64,000 bases of DNA, from contig ARYC01000575.1 in NCBI GenBank assembly GCA_000711775.1, forward strand, positions 1 to 64,000, read 5' to 3'. The notes beneath the pieces are model-generated. The model worked only from the letters and a program-made list of their open reading frames with translations, was not told the DNA's origin and searched no databases. Below are positions 38,151-50,342 of this stretch, one piece after another. The position numbers were made by a program, and so were the translations under genes. Each line of letters begins with the position of its first letter. Within the stretch, counting starts at the first letter, position 1. The stretch is from Oxytricha trifallax (lineage: Eukaryota > Ciliophora > Spirotrichea > Sporadotrichida > Oxytrichidae).

Positions 38151-39472
38151 TCACTCAAACAATACCTTGGCATCATGTGCTAATTTTCTAAATTTGATAT
38201 CTCCTATCCAGTTGATCATTTAGTCTATTGTTTGCTCTGCTCTGTGGTTTGGTCTTAAGATAATCTGCTCAGCCATATCTTTCATTTTACCTTTTATCTT
38301 ATTCTAGTCTAGATAGTGCTGTATTATCTGCTTTGAATCTTTCTCTCTCTTACAACTATAGTAATCATTTCTTGGCATATCACATTCAGCAATAATTGCT
38401 GCTAGATCCCATACATCCCACTTAATATCACCATCTCTCCAGTCCTCCCTTTCTGGAAAGTATCCAGGAGTACCATAAACGTTGCCAAGTCCTGAAGCTT
38501 CAACTCTTTATGATCTATTGAAATCAATTATTACTACTCTGAGAGGTGAAAAGTCAAGCATTATATTCTCAGGCTTCAAGTCTCTATGAACATATCCTAA
38601 AGTGTGCAACTCTTCTATGCCTTTGCAAACATTTGTAAGAATAAGAGGTAGCTACTTTGGAATCCTTTAATCTTAAATGTAGTCTCTTAATGTCATTTAA
38701 TATAGAGGGAGGCGAAAAGCAACATGATCTTGAGCAAGCAGTATTGCATCGAGCTTAATTATAAATCTGCACTGTCTATCCCTTGCTTTAGTAAGAGCTT
38801 AGTACTCATTGACAAATTCCATTTGATACTTGTCATCGCATTTAAAGTAGTTGAATGGATAAATCTTGTATGCGAACTGCTTATCAGTTATGACCTTTTT
38901 CTCAAACTTGTCCTCAAGTATAAGATAACTTTCCTTACATTCTTTAAGGTCAATTACATTTAAAATTGGAAGCTTTAGTGCTTGTATCTTCAGAGTGATT
39001 TTCACTATCTCAGAAGCTGGGAGGTTTCTCACTGCTTTAATAAGCTTATTTTCTTTCTTAACTCTTTGTTCCAAGGATTCTAAAGGGTCTCTTGGCTTTC
39101 TTTTTTGAAGGAAGACCTCACCAGTCTCAGGATCTATGACTTCAAACTTCTTGCCATGATGGTTTTATAGGTGAACTTTTAAATCCCTTGAATGGTCTTC
39201 TCACACTCTTCACATAAATGTAATGCTTTAATTTCTTTTTTCTCTTCCTCCTCTTCAACCATTTTTAAAGGAACTTCGCATTGAACTTCTTAGCTCTGCA
39301 TTTCTATTTAACAACTGAATTGTTATCCAAAGACTAAGACCTAAGGTTAGAGAATTTCAGGTTCATACTAGGTAAAGGCATCACAAGTCTCAATTTTCTT
39401 TTAATTCATGAAAGAAAGTTTTTGCTGGCTAATACCAAGCAATGCCGCTTTTCTTAGTAAGTTGCCGCTCAT
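38151..39472 (-). CDS. TBE zinc-finger/kinase gene (57-kDa ORF), one frameshift in the finger
   Basis: ATG at 39470-39472 (MSGNLLRKAALLGISQQKLS) to TGA at 38151-38153, ~440 codons with TAA/TAG as Gln. N-terminal ~110 residues, then a C2H2 finger (CEEC, later RDLKVHLQNHH) broken by a frame change near 39190. After it come KKFEVIDPETGEVFLQKRKP and the kinase-like domain: HRDLKPEN, IIDFNR (DFN instead of DFG), GTPGYFPE, WDVWDLAAII. The two copies in this window agree in these motifs, so DFN is a family trait and not decay. Convergent with the TBE left end. Confidence 0.9.
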
Positions 39473-40034
39473 TTTATAAATACTATTAATAATTATATAA
39501 GCTGTTTAAATTCTACCTTTATATACAAGTAAGAGCATATCCTCAAAGATTTAGAGAGGTTTAATGGGAACAGAGTGAGAGACATTAGTTTTATATTTCT
39601 AAAATTTTGAGATAATTTTATATTATTCCATCCATTTTATAAATTAAAATGCACCTAAATGTGTTTTGGGGAGTTAGGTCGTGCTCCTAAATATGTTCTC
39701 GTAAATTTAGGAGGGGAAGTTTTAAAATTTAATTTTTTTAATGCACCACCTAATACGGTTTTGAACTTTAATTTAACCTCCTAATTAAGTTTTAAATAAA
39801 TTAGGAGCAGCACCTAATTAAATTAATTATTATTAGGAGCAATTTATGGAGAAAGTTTGATAAAAATGGAAGTCAAATTTTGAAACTTGGAGAAAGTTCC
39901 TCCATCTTTATCTATTTATCTGATTCAGGTTGACCTCCAAGTGGATCTCCCTATTTAGTAGAAAAATTTTAGTAAGTTTAGAATGGATATCCATAATTTA
40001 AATTTCATTAACATTTATAGAAACTCGAAACAAG
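39473..40034. promoter_or_regulatory. TBE internal divergent spacer
   Basis: About 560 bp between the divergently oriented kinase (minus) and 22-kDa gene (plus), so it should hold both promoters. It contains repeated TTAGGAGC / GCTCCTAA and CACCTAA words in both orientations (39651-39840). No defined promoter motif could be assigned. Confidence 0.4.
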
Positions 40035-40822
40035 ATGGAGTCTATGAATGATGCAATGAAGAGAATTTAATCTCAAGATTTAATAGGAAAATTCAGAAGT
40101 AAAGAAGATCTTTACAGATACTTGGTATAGCAAGGTAAGTTTTCACTTATAACTAACTTATTAACCATAGTTGGATTGTTCTTGCCAACACAGGAGGAAA
40201 CAAAAATATCATTCTTAAAAGCATTGTTAAGTGAAGAGAAAAAAGCTTTTGAGTCTAATGAAATCAGAATGATCGAGATACCTAACTACCATGATATTTC
40301 AGTAGCAAACTCTATGATGATGCTATGAGTGATCCAGATGTTGCTCTCTACCTTCCATCAAAGCTGCAACTCTCTAATAAGTTGCCAGAGAGAAACTTCT
40401 TCTTTGGTGTCCTTGGAACTCTGAAATCTGAGTATTTAAATGAAGTAATTTAAGAAGCTCACAAGAAACCTATAGCATCTCTCCTGAAGAAAAAGAGAAG
40501 CAGGGAATTAAAATCAGCGACACCTGGCTATAGGAACTATAAAAGCATCCATTCATCTCTAGTAAGCTTAGTCTTCTAACTTTATAGAAAAACCTGGCAC
40601 TGCTATATACTTGATGAAAGGGCGCAGCAAATTAAACAGAGAGAGAAAATCTCAAGTAAAGCATGAATTGAGAAGAGACTCTTCAAAGATTTATAAAAGC
40701 CAGAAGAGATGAACATAGATGCAGGGGCTGGCACTAAGAGAAGAAACATGGGCCCAAGCAAGCCACAAGAGGAAGAAAAGAAAGAGAAGCCAAATCCCTT
40801 TACGGGAAAATTTAATATGTGA
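40035..40822 (+). pseudogene. TBE 22-kDa ORF, unknown function, with a 36-nt intron and later lesions
   Basis: ATG at 40035 (MESMNDAMKRIQSQDLIGKF). A GTAAGT...CATAG intron (40135-40170) interrupts a Val codon, and the frame resumes GLFLPTQEETKISFLKALLS. Near 40305 the frame shifts to LYDDAMSDPDVALYLPSKLQ, then LPERNFFFGVLGTLKSEYLN. An in-frame TGA at 40664-40666 interrupts it before a Lys/Glu-rich tail that ends at TGA 40820-40822. By position and length it is the TBE 22-kDa protein. The frameshift and premature stop suggest decay. Confidence 0.75.
40135..40170 (+). other. 36-nt spliceosomal intron in the TBE 22-kDa gene
   Basis: GTAAGT donor, AACTAAC branch-like sequence and CATAG acceptor. 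Removing it restores the frame from YRYLVQQ to VGLFLPTQEE. Size is typical of short ciliate introns. Confidence 0.7.
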
Positions 40823-40828
40823 ACTTAT

Positions 40829-41812
40829 TCATTCGTTTAAATCTAAAACTTATTTATAAACAAAATCTCCCTTCTCTTGCACATACTTTAGCTTTATCAT
40901 CGCTGACTCTCTTAGCAGCACTCTTAATAAAATCGACTGTATCAATCTTTAAGTCGTGCATCAAGTGATAGAGTAGGAGTTTCTTGTAGTGGCCATTCAA
41001 TAACCCCCAATATAATTCAATACCATTGAACCGAGGACTCAAGGGAACATTAAATACAGGTGTTATGTTTAGCCTTTCATATTCCTTCCTTGTGTCTTTA
41101 GTTTTATGGACAGATAAGTTATCTACAAACAGAATAATCTCTTAGTCGGCGTACTTATCTCTGAGTTATTATAAGAACTTTATGTATTATTCGGTCTTTA
41201 TTGAGCGAGGATGGATAACATAAGTCTCGAGGCCATTATCTTCGCTTATTCCACCAAGAATTGCATGAGTTGAAACCTTAACCTTTTAATCATATAATTC
41301 AAGGTAGCTATATCTTTTATACCAAGACCTTGATATGAAGGTATTAAACGTGAATACTGCCTCATCAGCGTGTATGAACTTAATATTATTAGTATAGCCC
41401 TCTGCATTTAATCGAATATATAATTTAAATTATCCTTATAAAATGGAACATTAAAGTCAATCACTCTCTAAATGCGATTGACTGTCTTGTAAGATATTCC
41501 ATTATTTTTATATATGTTAGCTATCGATTAGCAGATATGTGAAGCTCAGGAAATTGGCGATGAAACATCACAGCCCTATAGGCTAAAGAGAAATGAGCCC
41601 AGTATTTAAGAGTCTTATCATTAATAAGATAGTCAATATGATGCTGCTAAAATTTTCGAGGTCTTTTAGGCTTAGAATTAAGCTGCTATCTCTTTAAATT
41701 CAATGCTAAGAGACAGTGAGACCTAACAGTTGCAGGAGATTTATGAAGTAGCCTTGCTATTGATGTATAATTAGAATAGGTCTGAGTTGATCACCATATT
41801 AATCACATCCAT
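40829..41812 (-). pseudogene. TBE transposase (42-kDa ORF, DD34E), multiple frameshifts
   Basis: Start ATG 41810-41812 (MDVINMVINSD). A frame change near 41785 leads into a helix-turn-helix region (NYTSIARLLHKSPATVRSHC). Further frame changes lie near 41540 and 41405. The catalytic core is clear: HADEAVF (first Asp), FVDNLSVH (second Asp), NGIELYW (Glu), with 34 residues between the last two, as in Tc1/IS630-type DD34E enzymes. The C-terminal end is uncertain because the TAA at 40854-40856 is Gln; 40829-40831 is the nearest TGA in a neighbouring frame. At least three frameshifts make this copy nonfunctional. The gene end converges on the 22-kDa gene end. Confidence 0.88.
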
Positions 41813-41886
41813 AACGCAACTTAAACAATAAATAGATATACTCACTGTCATAAACTGACCCCAAAAATCTCATTTACTCACTTAAA

Positions 41887-42011
41887 ATACTAATATTTAA
41901 ACATTAAACCCCTACATAAACCCTATTAAAACCCTAATAAAGTATGCACTAATAGTCTACTTTTATCAATCAAAAACTCAATCAAACTACTGAAAGGGTT
42001 TTGGGGTTTTG
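41887..42011. repeat. TBE right terminal inverted repeat
   Basis: Inverse of 37990-38115, ending in the G4T4 telomeric tract. The subterminal 41836-41886 part is shared with the solo end at 1866-2041. Confidence 0.92.
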
Positions 42012-42014
42012 ATT

Positions 42015-43338
42015 ACATCATTAATAGCAGTGTATTTTCTCAACTATGGATTCACAGATTATTTGAATTTGTTACACTTTTCTTTTTTTATTGAGTAAAT
42101 ATATGTAAGGTATTATGACTCGAATTCTTGGTATCTTTTGTACAAATTAAAGATATTATAAAATTAAATCGAGGCTACCTATTTATTTTTATATTTATCA
42201 ATTTATTGGGGTCCATTAATAAATGTAAAGTTTAAGTAAATAAATTATAATAGTTGCCAATTAACTTAATAAAATAATGAAATTTCAAATCTATAATAAA
42301 GCTTTAAAAATATCAATTAAAAATAATTAAAAATATTTATTTATTATTTAACTAAACTAATTCAAATATAATATTTTCATTTATATTAAATTTCTATAAT
42401 TAAATCTCAATACTCACTTATATTACTAAAATTATCAAACTGTGAAGATAAATAGAATTATAGTTCATCACATGTTCAATTATAATCGAAATTAGATTAT
42501 TTTAAAATGAAAAAAAATTGCATTTTTATTGTTGAATTATATAAACTGTACTTTAAGAAAATTAATATTTCCTTTTTATATATTTTAAATTATAAGAATA
42601 ATTATATATTATTATTAATTATATTTTTATTGAGATCTAGCTTCTTATTATTATGATACTATTTCGATATAAAAAAAAGATATTTATTTTTATATTATAC
42701 ATAGATTGTTGAAATTTAATTTTAATAAATTTAATTAAATATAATATATTTTTAAAAAAGAATTTATTCTGACTGAAAATGAGAGAATAATCTCCTAATA
42801 ACTTATTAGGGTAAATAAACATATATTTTATCATTTAAATTTATATTTTAGTTATAATCAATATCTAATTTATCTAAATATATATTAAAATAATGTATAC
42901 TAATATATTTAATTAAAAAATATCAAAGAGACTATAAAATAAGTGAGTTTAAAGTTTTTAAAAAGTGAGAAGTAGATGATTAGTTTTTAGTAATTGAAAA
43001 TGATGACAGGAATAATAATATTTGTATGAACTTGGATTTATTAAAATAATAATTTTTAGAATTTGGTAAAATATATGTTATAGCATTTGAAAAAATGCAG
43101 TTAATATATAATTAAAAAAAAACATAAATGTAATAAAACTGATGCTCGTATATATTTATTATATTTATAGTATTTTAATTTTAATTTTTATATATTTTAA
43201 TTATATCTTTTTTAAAATCAATTTCATCAATTTTTCAATCTATCAATTATTTAATTTTATACATAATTATAATTATCAAAAAATTGAATTAGTGAATTAA
43301 TAATTCTAAATAAGAATTTAGAATATAATTAAAGTCTA
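42015..43338. other. AT-rich DNA of duplication copy A
   Basis: Aligns with ~59540-60700 in copy B. No gene. The 65-codon standard-code frame at 42637-42834 is low-complexity and not supported. Confidence 0.6.
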
Positions 43339-45824
43339 TTGACTTCAGCGCTTGCTACCTGACGTCACAATTGATATCTGATGTCACGTGGTATGTCCTG
43401 ACGTCATGTGAGAGCTGTGACGTCATTTGTCGCAAGGTGACGTCAGGTATCAAACGCTGACGTCAGGAAGCAAGCTCTGCCGTCAATACCCCATATTTCA
43501 GTATTTTGAGGATAATAATTCGTACAAATTCCCTGATAAAAGACTCAAAGAAGGTTAAATTTAGACCTTGATTAAATGCACAAAAACTTATCTAGACCAC
43601 GTCCTCAAATAATTTTATTGATGAGATAAGTTAGAGAGAAGTTTGAAGAAGGTAAATCCTTAAAATCAATTTATCTCGATGGGGGGAAATAATTTGTCGT
43701 TTAATATTTCTCTTTATCTATTACTTTTTAATTTTTTTATAGCTAAGTTGTATAGAGAGATATCAATTTCTCAGGAGTTTAACAAATTAAAAGTTAATTT
43801 TAAAGGGTCTATACTTAAGTTATGATAAATTTAGTTTTATCTACCGATTAGTCAAATTATTAAATGGATGTTAAAATATATCAAATTAAAACCAATAGCA
43901 GTTAAAACACATATAAAAATCGAAATATACTAAAATTCCATTTTTATATAATATTAAATTTTATTTTAGCAATTTTCAATTTTAAATCTATTTTGAAAAT
44001 AATATTATTTTTAATACATTAAAATAAAATAATTAACCTTTATAATCTTAAAAATAATAAATTTATATTTTAAATAATATAGAAATCTGCTAAAACCATC
44101 ATAATAATATCCATATACGAAATAAAAATTGATACCTAAATATTTAATATTCAATTTTTTATTTTTATTCTTATGTCTAAATAAATATTAATATTGAAAT
44201 ATTAATTTAGTGGCATTTAAGCTTATCAATACAGATGCGAGAAAAGAATCCAAACAACTAAACCCAATAATCAAAAAAAATAAAATCTGAAAATCATGCT
44301 CAAATAGTTCATCAACTTACTATTAAGACAAGGAATAAAAAAGAGCATTATAAGAAATAGAAAATCAATAAGACATCAAAAATCCTATTTATTTATTAAT
44401 GATAAAAAATATACGAATTAATAAATATAATAAAGTAATAATACCTCATTTTTATTTAAAAAAATATAAATAATTTAAAATTAAATTAAATGAATATTAA
44501 TAAATATTTGTTTAATTTATAATTATTATTTCTACTTTAAATTTTGAGTCGTAATGCTATACTTATAGTATAATTTCCTATTGACGTCACCATTCTACAC
44601 ATGATGTAACGTCAAACTACATGACGTCAGGACTCGAAGTCATGACTTGTTTAAAGATTTTTATAATATGAAAATATACTAAAAATTTAAAAAAAAATGA
44701 TTTTAAATGAAAAAGCTTAAAGTCTATTATATTTTAATTATTATTAATATCAAATAAGAAAACAATAAAATTTCTAAATAACTATTGAAAAATTTTGTGC
44801 TATTTTTTATGTAAATACCAATTATTTTTATTTAACGATGACATTAACCAAATATTTACATTACCAATTCTAACGATTTTTAATTCTATTTTTATGTAGT
44901 CTAAGTGTTTTAAATTATTTGGTATATTACAATATATTTTTGAAAACCCCAAATATTTATATTAAAATATATTCTTATTTGTTAAAAACTTATTTTATTT
45001 AAATAAGTATAACGAAAATGATCTTTTAATAAAATGATAATTAAATCCATATTTTTATTAGAAAAAATAGATCCATGCAAAAGTTAGATACTTCTTGAAT
45101 TTATCAAATTTCTACATAGTAATATTTAGGTTTTTAATGAAAATTTAAGGATTTAGTGAAACTAAATCTTTTTGTAATTACATATCCTTTTTTAACAACT
45201 TTATTTTATTGCTCATTAAATTTTAATGTACTTTGAATAAGAACTATTTTTTATGTAAATTGTCATTATTAGAAAAATTCAGCGGAAATTAAAGTAACTT
45301 AAATTATGATTTAATTTTTGAGCATCTTTTAAATATAAATACTTACAAATAAAAAATTATGAAATTCAACAATTTAAATGGATATCTACAATTAAATATT
45401 TCAAAATCCATTATTAAATAACAATTTATATTCTTATTTGTCCATTGATGAAACAAATGTATAATATTTTATATTAGTTAATGCAATGTCTAACGCAATA
45501 ATTAAAATATATTTTTGATTTAGTATTAAAAATATAATTTTTAAAAAGTTTAATAAGTTTGAGAAGTATGTCCCAAACCATTATTATTATGTTCTTTATA
45601 AATTTTTATTGTTTTCTAATTTGATATTAATAATAATTAATATAATAGACTTTAAGCTTTTTTATTTAAAAATCAAAATTTTAATTTTTAGTATATTTTC
45701 ATATTATGAAAATCATTAACCAAGTCATGACAGTCCTGATGTCACCAGCAAGATCTAACTTCATGTAGTTTGGCGTGACGTCACGTGTCGAATGGTGAAG
45801 TCAGGTAGCAAGCTCTGACGTCAA
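43339..45824. mobile_element. ~2.5-kb TGACGTCA-rich inverted-repeat element(s), absent from copy B
   Basis: Three GC-richer blocks (43339-43490, 44577-44650, 45715-45824) are full of the palindrome TGACGTCA or one-base variants. The outer ends are inverse: TTGACTTCAGCGCTTGCTACCTGACGTC left and the complement of GAAGTCAGGTAGCAAGCTCTGACGTCAA right. The 44.58 and 45.7 blocks are themselves inverted, with arms of ~200 bp. Homologous copy B continues without this DNA near 60.85 kb, so it behaves as an insertion. May be one element or two nested ones. Confidence 0.6.
43576..43700 (+). other. Coding-like frame, helix-turn-helix-like, inside the TGACGTCA element
   Basis: ATG 43576-43578 reading MHKNLSRPRPQIILLMRQVR, then EKFEEGKSLKSIYLDGGKQF. 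The order basic/Pro start, R-x-x-V-x-x-x-F-x-x-GKS-x-x-x-I resembles N-terminal DNA-binding helix-turn-helices of Tc1-like transposases, but it is short and continues only as low-complexity sequence. Possibly the remains of the element's own gene, or an MDS. Confidence 0.35.
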
Positions 45825-48420
45825 CACCCTAATTAGATAATTAATTATAATTTTTTACCAATAAGTTTAACATTATTAATGATTAAATTATTGAATTAAA
45901 TTCATATAAAATTATAAAGAAAGTTTAATATTCCTTATAAGTTAAAATAAGGAGTTAATAAATTTTTATAAATAATTCTATTTATTAAATTCAAAAATAT
46001 CTTAAATAGATTTTATATAATTAAAAGTAAATCTCAATTTTCCTATCTCATTCTATACATGGATCTTTTATGAAAATAAAACTGTAGCTTTATTGCGATT
46101 TTAGTTTTGCCTTTTATAATAAAAAAATACTTTAATGTGAAAAAAAATATATAATGGTCCATAAAAAATATTTACTTATTGATTTTATTAAATAAATAAG
46201 GTATCTATAAAGTATTATTTACTTCATTGATAGTAGTTTCGATTCTTATTATTTTAGTTTATTTTTATGAAAGATTATTTAATTTTTTTATAAGTTTAAA
46301 TTAAATTTATATAATTAGAGCTTAATTTTTAAAAAGAGTTATATTAAAATAAATATAACAAGAGATGTTTTACTCTTAATTTATATAATTGGCCTATCAT
46401 TTTTTTTCAATTTATCACTCATCGGATCAAGATTTCATTTATAAATAAAATTATTTATGGTTTAAATTAAATGTGATATATCTAAAATTAAAATTTATTA
46501 AATCAAGTATAATGAATTTCAAAATTTATAAATAATTTTAAATTATAAATTTTAGAATTTGAAATTTAGAGATTACTTAATTTTTATTTAATATATTATG
46601 TTTGAATTGTTGTGATATTGATCCAAATAAATAACAAGTTATTAATAAATAATTTTTTTATTTTAAATGTTTTAACATTATATTTTAAGCTATGAATATT
46701 AAATTAATAATAGTTATGAATTTAATATCTTCTCATTATCCATTTAATTTTTAATTAATTAATAATTGATAAAATAATATTTTATTACATATTTTTGAAT
46801 AAATCCAGCAATTCAAGAGTTATTAATTCAAATATATTATATAATACTTATAAAATAAATACTAAAAACATAAGTAACTTGTTTTGTTATTAAATCATAA
46901 AAATTATTTATATAAATATTAATTCATTTATTATTTTAAATTTTGTTAGTTATATTAATATATACTAAAACTTAAATAAAATTAGGTGTTCAAGATTTAG
47001 AAAATTCTTGGGGAAAAATAAAGAAAAATATCAATCACAAACAATTTTCCTATCCATTTAAAAATTAACTTTAATTATAAAAGATATTTTATGCTATATC
47101 GAGTATAAATAGCGATAATTAAACCAAATATGCTTCATAATAATTACCAAAAAAATAATATTCGGCAGGAACTGCCAGATGAAAAATAAATTTATATGTT
47201 AAATAGATATTATTAAAAACTAAAATATAAATTTAATCGATTTTTAACTTAGAATACTACATAATTAAATTAAATACTAAATACGAATGAATTTTATATA
47301 ATACCAGAATAAATAATAATCTTTTGTAATTAATAAAAATATAGATAATTAATTTTAATGAAATAATTTTATGAAAATATTAACTGTCAATGAAAATCTT
47401 ACTCTATAAAATAAGGAAAATAAAACTAAATCTCATAGAACTTTAAATTTTAAATGATCACTTATTAATAATACATTATATTGTAAGTTTAAAAAATAGC
47501 AATTTATAACATTTTGGAGTTTAATTTATATTCATATTAAATTATTTAATTTCCTTATTAAATCAATTTTATTTACGATTATAATTACTTTATAAAAGAA
47601 TCATGAATAATCTGGAATCATAGAATGTAATTGTAAAAATATTTATTTAATTTAAGAAAAATACAAATTTTAATTAATTAAGATTAGAATTTAATGTTTT
47701 GTATTTTCCACTATTTTCGACAATCTTTATTTTATAACATATACCTTATTAATATCCAAAAAAAAATATATGATTTCCCAAATAAAAATATCATCTATCT
47801 ATTTTGTAGAATTATTTATTTTCTTATGTAATCTATTAATCTAATGTATATTTTTCAACTTTATAAATAATTATTTTAAATGATCTAATTTAAAGCTTTT
47901 TATTAGTTTAAATAATCTCAAAAAAAATAAAAATTACGATAAAATTAAAATAACATTAGCAAAGCAATAATTTAATTTTATTTCAAAATTTAAATATATT
48001 CTTTTAAATAAATACTAGATAAATTAAATTATTTTTAAATGATTTATAACTATTTTTATTTATAGATACATTTTATTTTCTAAAGTGCAAATTACCCACC
48101 ATCTGATTACTCTAGAAGGAATAATAAATATTAAACAATAAATAGTATTTTTATTTCTTCAAGATTCTTGTTTTATATTTTTTTTCAATTAATTAAAGTA
48201 AATTATAAATAAAATAATCTGAAATGTTTTTTATAATTAGGGTTTCTCAATTATTCTTCTCTATTTAGGAACTCGATAAAGGTATTAATAAAATACATAA
48301 AAATAAATTTTAAAGAATTTCTAATAAAGAGTAATAAACTTCAATATAACCATTATGATTTTAATGTATTACTAAATTAATTTTAATGTACCGTTTTAAA
48401 AATCAGATTGGAAGACTTTG
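45825..48420. other. AT-rich DNA
   Basis: 45825-46790 aligns with copy B (60850-61380 and 63535-63840). The rest shows no gene. A small hairpin, CGGCAGGAACTGCC, lies near 47165. Confidence 0.5.
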
Positions 48421-48423
48421 TTC

Positions 48424-48590
48424 ATAATACAGATTAACTTATAAGAAAGTTCTACAAAGCAGATAAAAAAATAATTAGGAGTACTAAGATGCACAGTGAT
48501 ACGAAGCAAAGCTAAACTGCTTGAATGTACTTGGGTAGCCAAAATACCGTGCTCAAGGTCTTTTGAAGGCTTTAAACCTTATCTACAATA
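48424..48590 (+). other. Coding-like GC-richer segment, possible MDS
   Basis: The plus frame reads NLQESSTKQIKKQLGVLRCT, then VIRSKAKLLECTWVAKIPCS, with TAA as Gln. GC-richer than its flanks. The opposite strand is also open. Unrecognised. Confidence 0.3.
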
Positions 48591-50328
48591 TTTTAAATTA
48601 TAATAAATTTGATTTAATTTGATTTTCAATTTTTTAGATATTCCTAATATTTTAATATGCTTTAAATTATCATTAAAAGCTATGGTTATTTAAATTTCTT
48701 TCAATTATACGAATCAAAAAACTTCTATTTTAATAGTAAGATATACCTTAAATAATTCTAATTATTTAAAAATATAAACTTTTTATTTTTATTTATCTTA
48801 AACTTGTAAGTTAATATTTATAGCATAGTAATAATTAAATTAACCACCAAGTTCTTTGTTGCCTATGAATTATTAAACAGAACAAAACTTCAAATATTAT
48901 AAAATTTGATTTATCCATTTTTTATTTTTATTAAAATTTACTTTCATTCTTTAGAGATCTTTTAATTTTTCTATTTAAATAATATTACACATAATAAATA
49001 CTAATAATTAGATGTGTAGTTTAATCTTTTTTTTAAATATATTGAGAGTTTAATAAGAAATGAAAAATATAATTTTATTATATAATAATATATTTTATAA
49101 TTTTCTAAATTATAATCAAATATTTTGATTTATTATAATTATGCAAATAATATGAATTTAATAAGCAATATATTAATTATAAATATTTTAAATATTAATA
49201 AATATTATTAAATATTATTAGATATATATTGAAGAAATGAAAAGCAAATACATGGCTCATAAATGTTTACCCCAAATAATTATTTACTTATTTCAGCATT
49301 TAAATAAATGTTTATAATACAAAGAAAAGATTGTAAAATGTAATATAAAAAATATTTTTTTTAAAGCTTAATATTAGTTTGCAAATTTATTTAATTTATA
49401 TTGAGAATAATGAAACAATTGTTGAGAATAGCAGGAGTTGTTAACATCTTTTATTGGTTATTGATATATAAAAAAAATGCATCTATATTAAAATCAATTT
49501 TTTAATAATAAATTTCAAGGGGAATAATTAAAAAATATGTTTATATTCTGATAAAATATTTAGATAAATATGTCCTTGAAAAATTCTCTATAAATTAAAA
49601 AATATAATTCTTAACCATAATAATTAAATTTTATCAACAATTTTAAATATTTTTATAATGAAATTAACAACTAATAATTATTGTTAAATTATTAGATATT
49701 ATTTTATAAGAAATATATTGATATTTATAATTTTCAGTTAATAAAACTTTTAAAAGTTCATATTTTATATTATTTTTGAAATGAAGAATACTTATCACGA
49801 ATATACATTATTTTGAATTCAATAATTATTAGAAGAATAATATAAAATGCTTTGCAGCAAAGGAAAATAGAAAGATTATTTTTCATAATTTTAAACAATC
49901 CAATTATTAATCAATTTATTTGAAATTTTATAATTTTCAGTTAAAAATATTTGATCATAAAAATTATTATTTTATATTTAAAATTAATATTATCTTAAAT
50001 TTAAATTTATATATTTTATTGAATAAAAATTAATAAAAATCTATTAAATTTTTGAATAAATTATAAATTAAGTGAGTTTAAAGCTTTTTATCAGAATGAA
50101 AAACTATAATTAGAGAAATTATAAGATTAATGAAGTTTATGTAATAATCTTCATGCTGATACTCAGAAAGTGAGAAAATTACCCATCTTCCCAGAGAAAT
50201 ATTACTTTAATTAATTAAAATAAAAAATAGTTAGATTTTTAACTTTAAATAAAAGTATTTGGCTAAATTTGAATATTTTTCAATTTATATTAATTGAAAA
50301 CATATAAACCATTTAACCAGTTAATTAT
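48591..50328. other. AT-rich germline-limited DNA
   Basis: No gene or repeat recognised. Confidence 0.55.
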
Positions 50329-50342
50329 TTATTATCATTAAT
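50329..50342. repeat. Left 14-bp target site duplication of the LINE-like element
   Basis: TTATTATCATTAAT, identical to 51990-52003. Confidence 0.85.

Larger units (their letters stand above)
37990..42011. mobile_element. Complete telomere-bearing element (TBE), 4022 bp, ATT target duplication
   Basis: Begins CAAAACCCCAAAACCC at 37990 and ends GGGTTTTGGGGTTTTG at 42011. ATT flanks both ends (37987-37989, 42012-42014). The homologous uninserted site at ~59524-59540 reads TTATCATTACATCA with a single ATT, which proves the insertion and its duplication. Inside are the kinase (minus), the 22-kDa gene (plus) and the transposase (minus). Tc1/mariner/IS630 superfamily. Several frameshifts make this copy inactive, at least for transposase. 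Confidence 0.97.
34490..46790. repeat. Diverged long duplication, copy A
   Basis: Homologous, in the same orientation, to copy B at ~57200-63840. Matching landmarks include the word ATGAGTCTGTGTT (A ~35063, B ~57673), TCAACACACAATNATTTTAT (A ~37887, B ~59431), ATATCTGCCTACTT (A ~37948, B ~59490), ATTGAGTAAATATATG followed by TTATGACTCG, and TTGTTGTGATATTGATCC (A ~46608, B ~63607). Copy A contains the TBE, the 35.2-kb palindrome, the TGACGTCA element and two MDS-like blocks that copy B lacks. Shared DNA is roughly 4.5 kb. Confidence 0.8.

Noticed and set aside
38724..38963. 79-codon plus-strand frame
   Set aside because: Antisense to the TBE kinase gene.
42637..42834. 65-codon minus-strand frame
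   Set aside because: Ile/Asn/Lys/Tyr-biased; the homologous DNA in copy B shows no conserved frame.
48481..48560. Possible tRNA in the GC-richer 48.5-kb patch
   Set aside because: No acceptor stem or box A/B pair could be found; coding-like reading is preferred, at low confidence.
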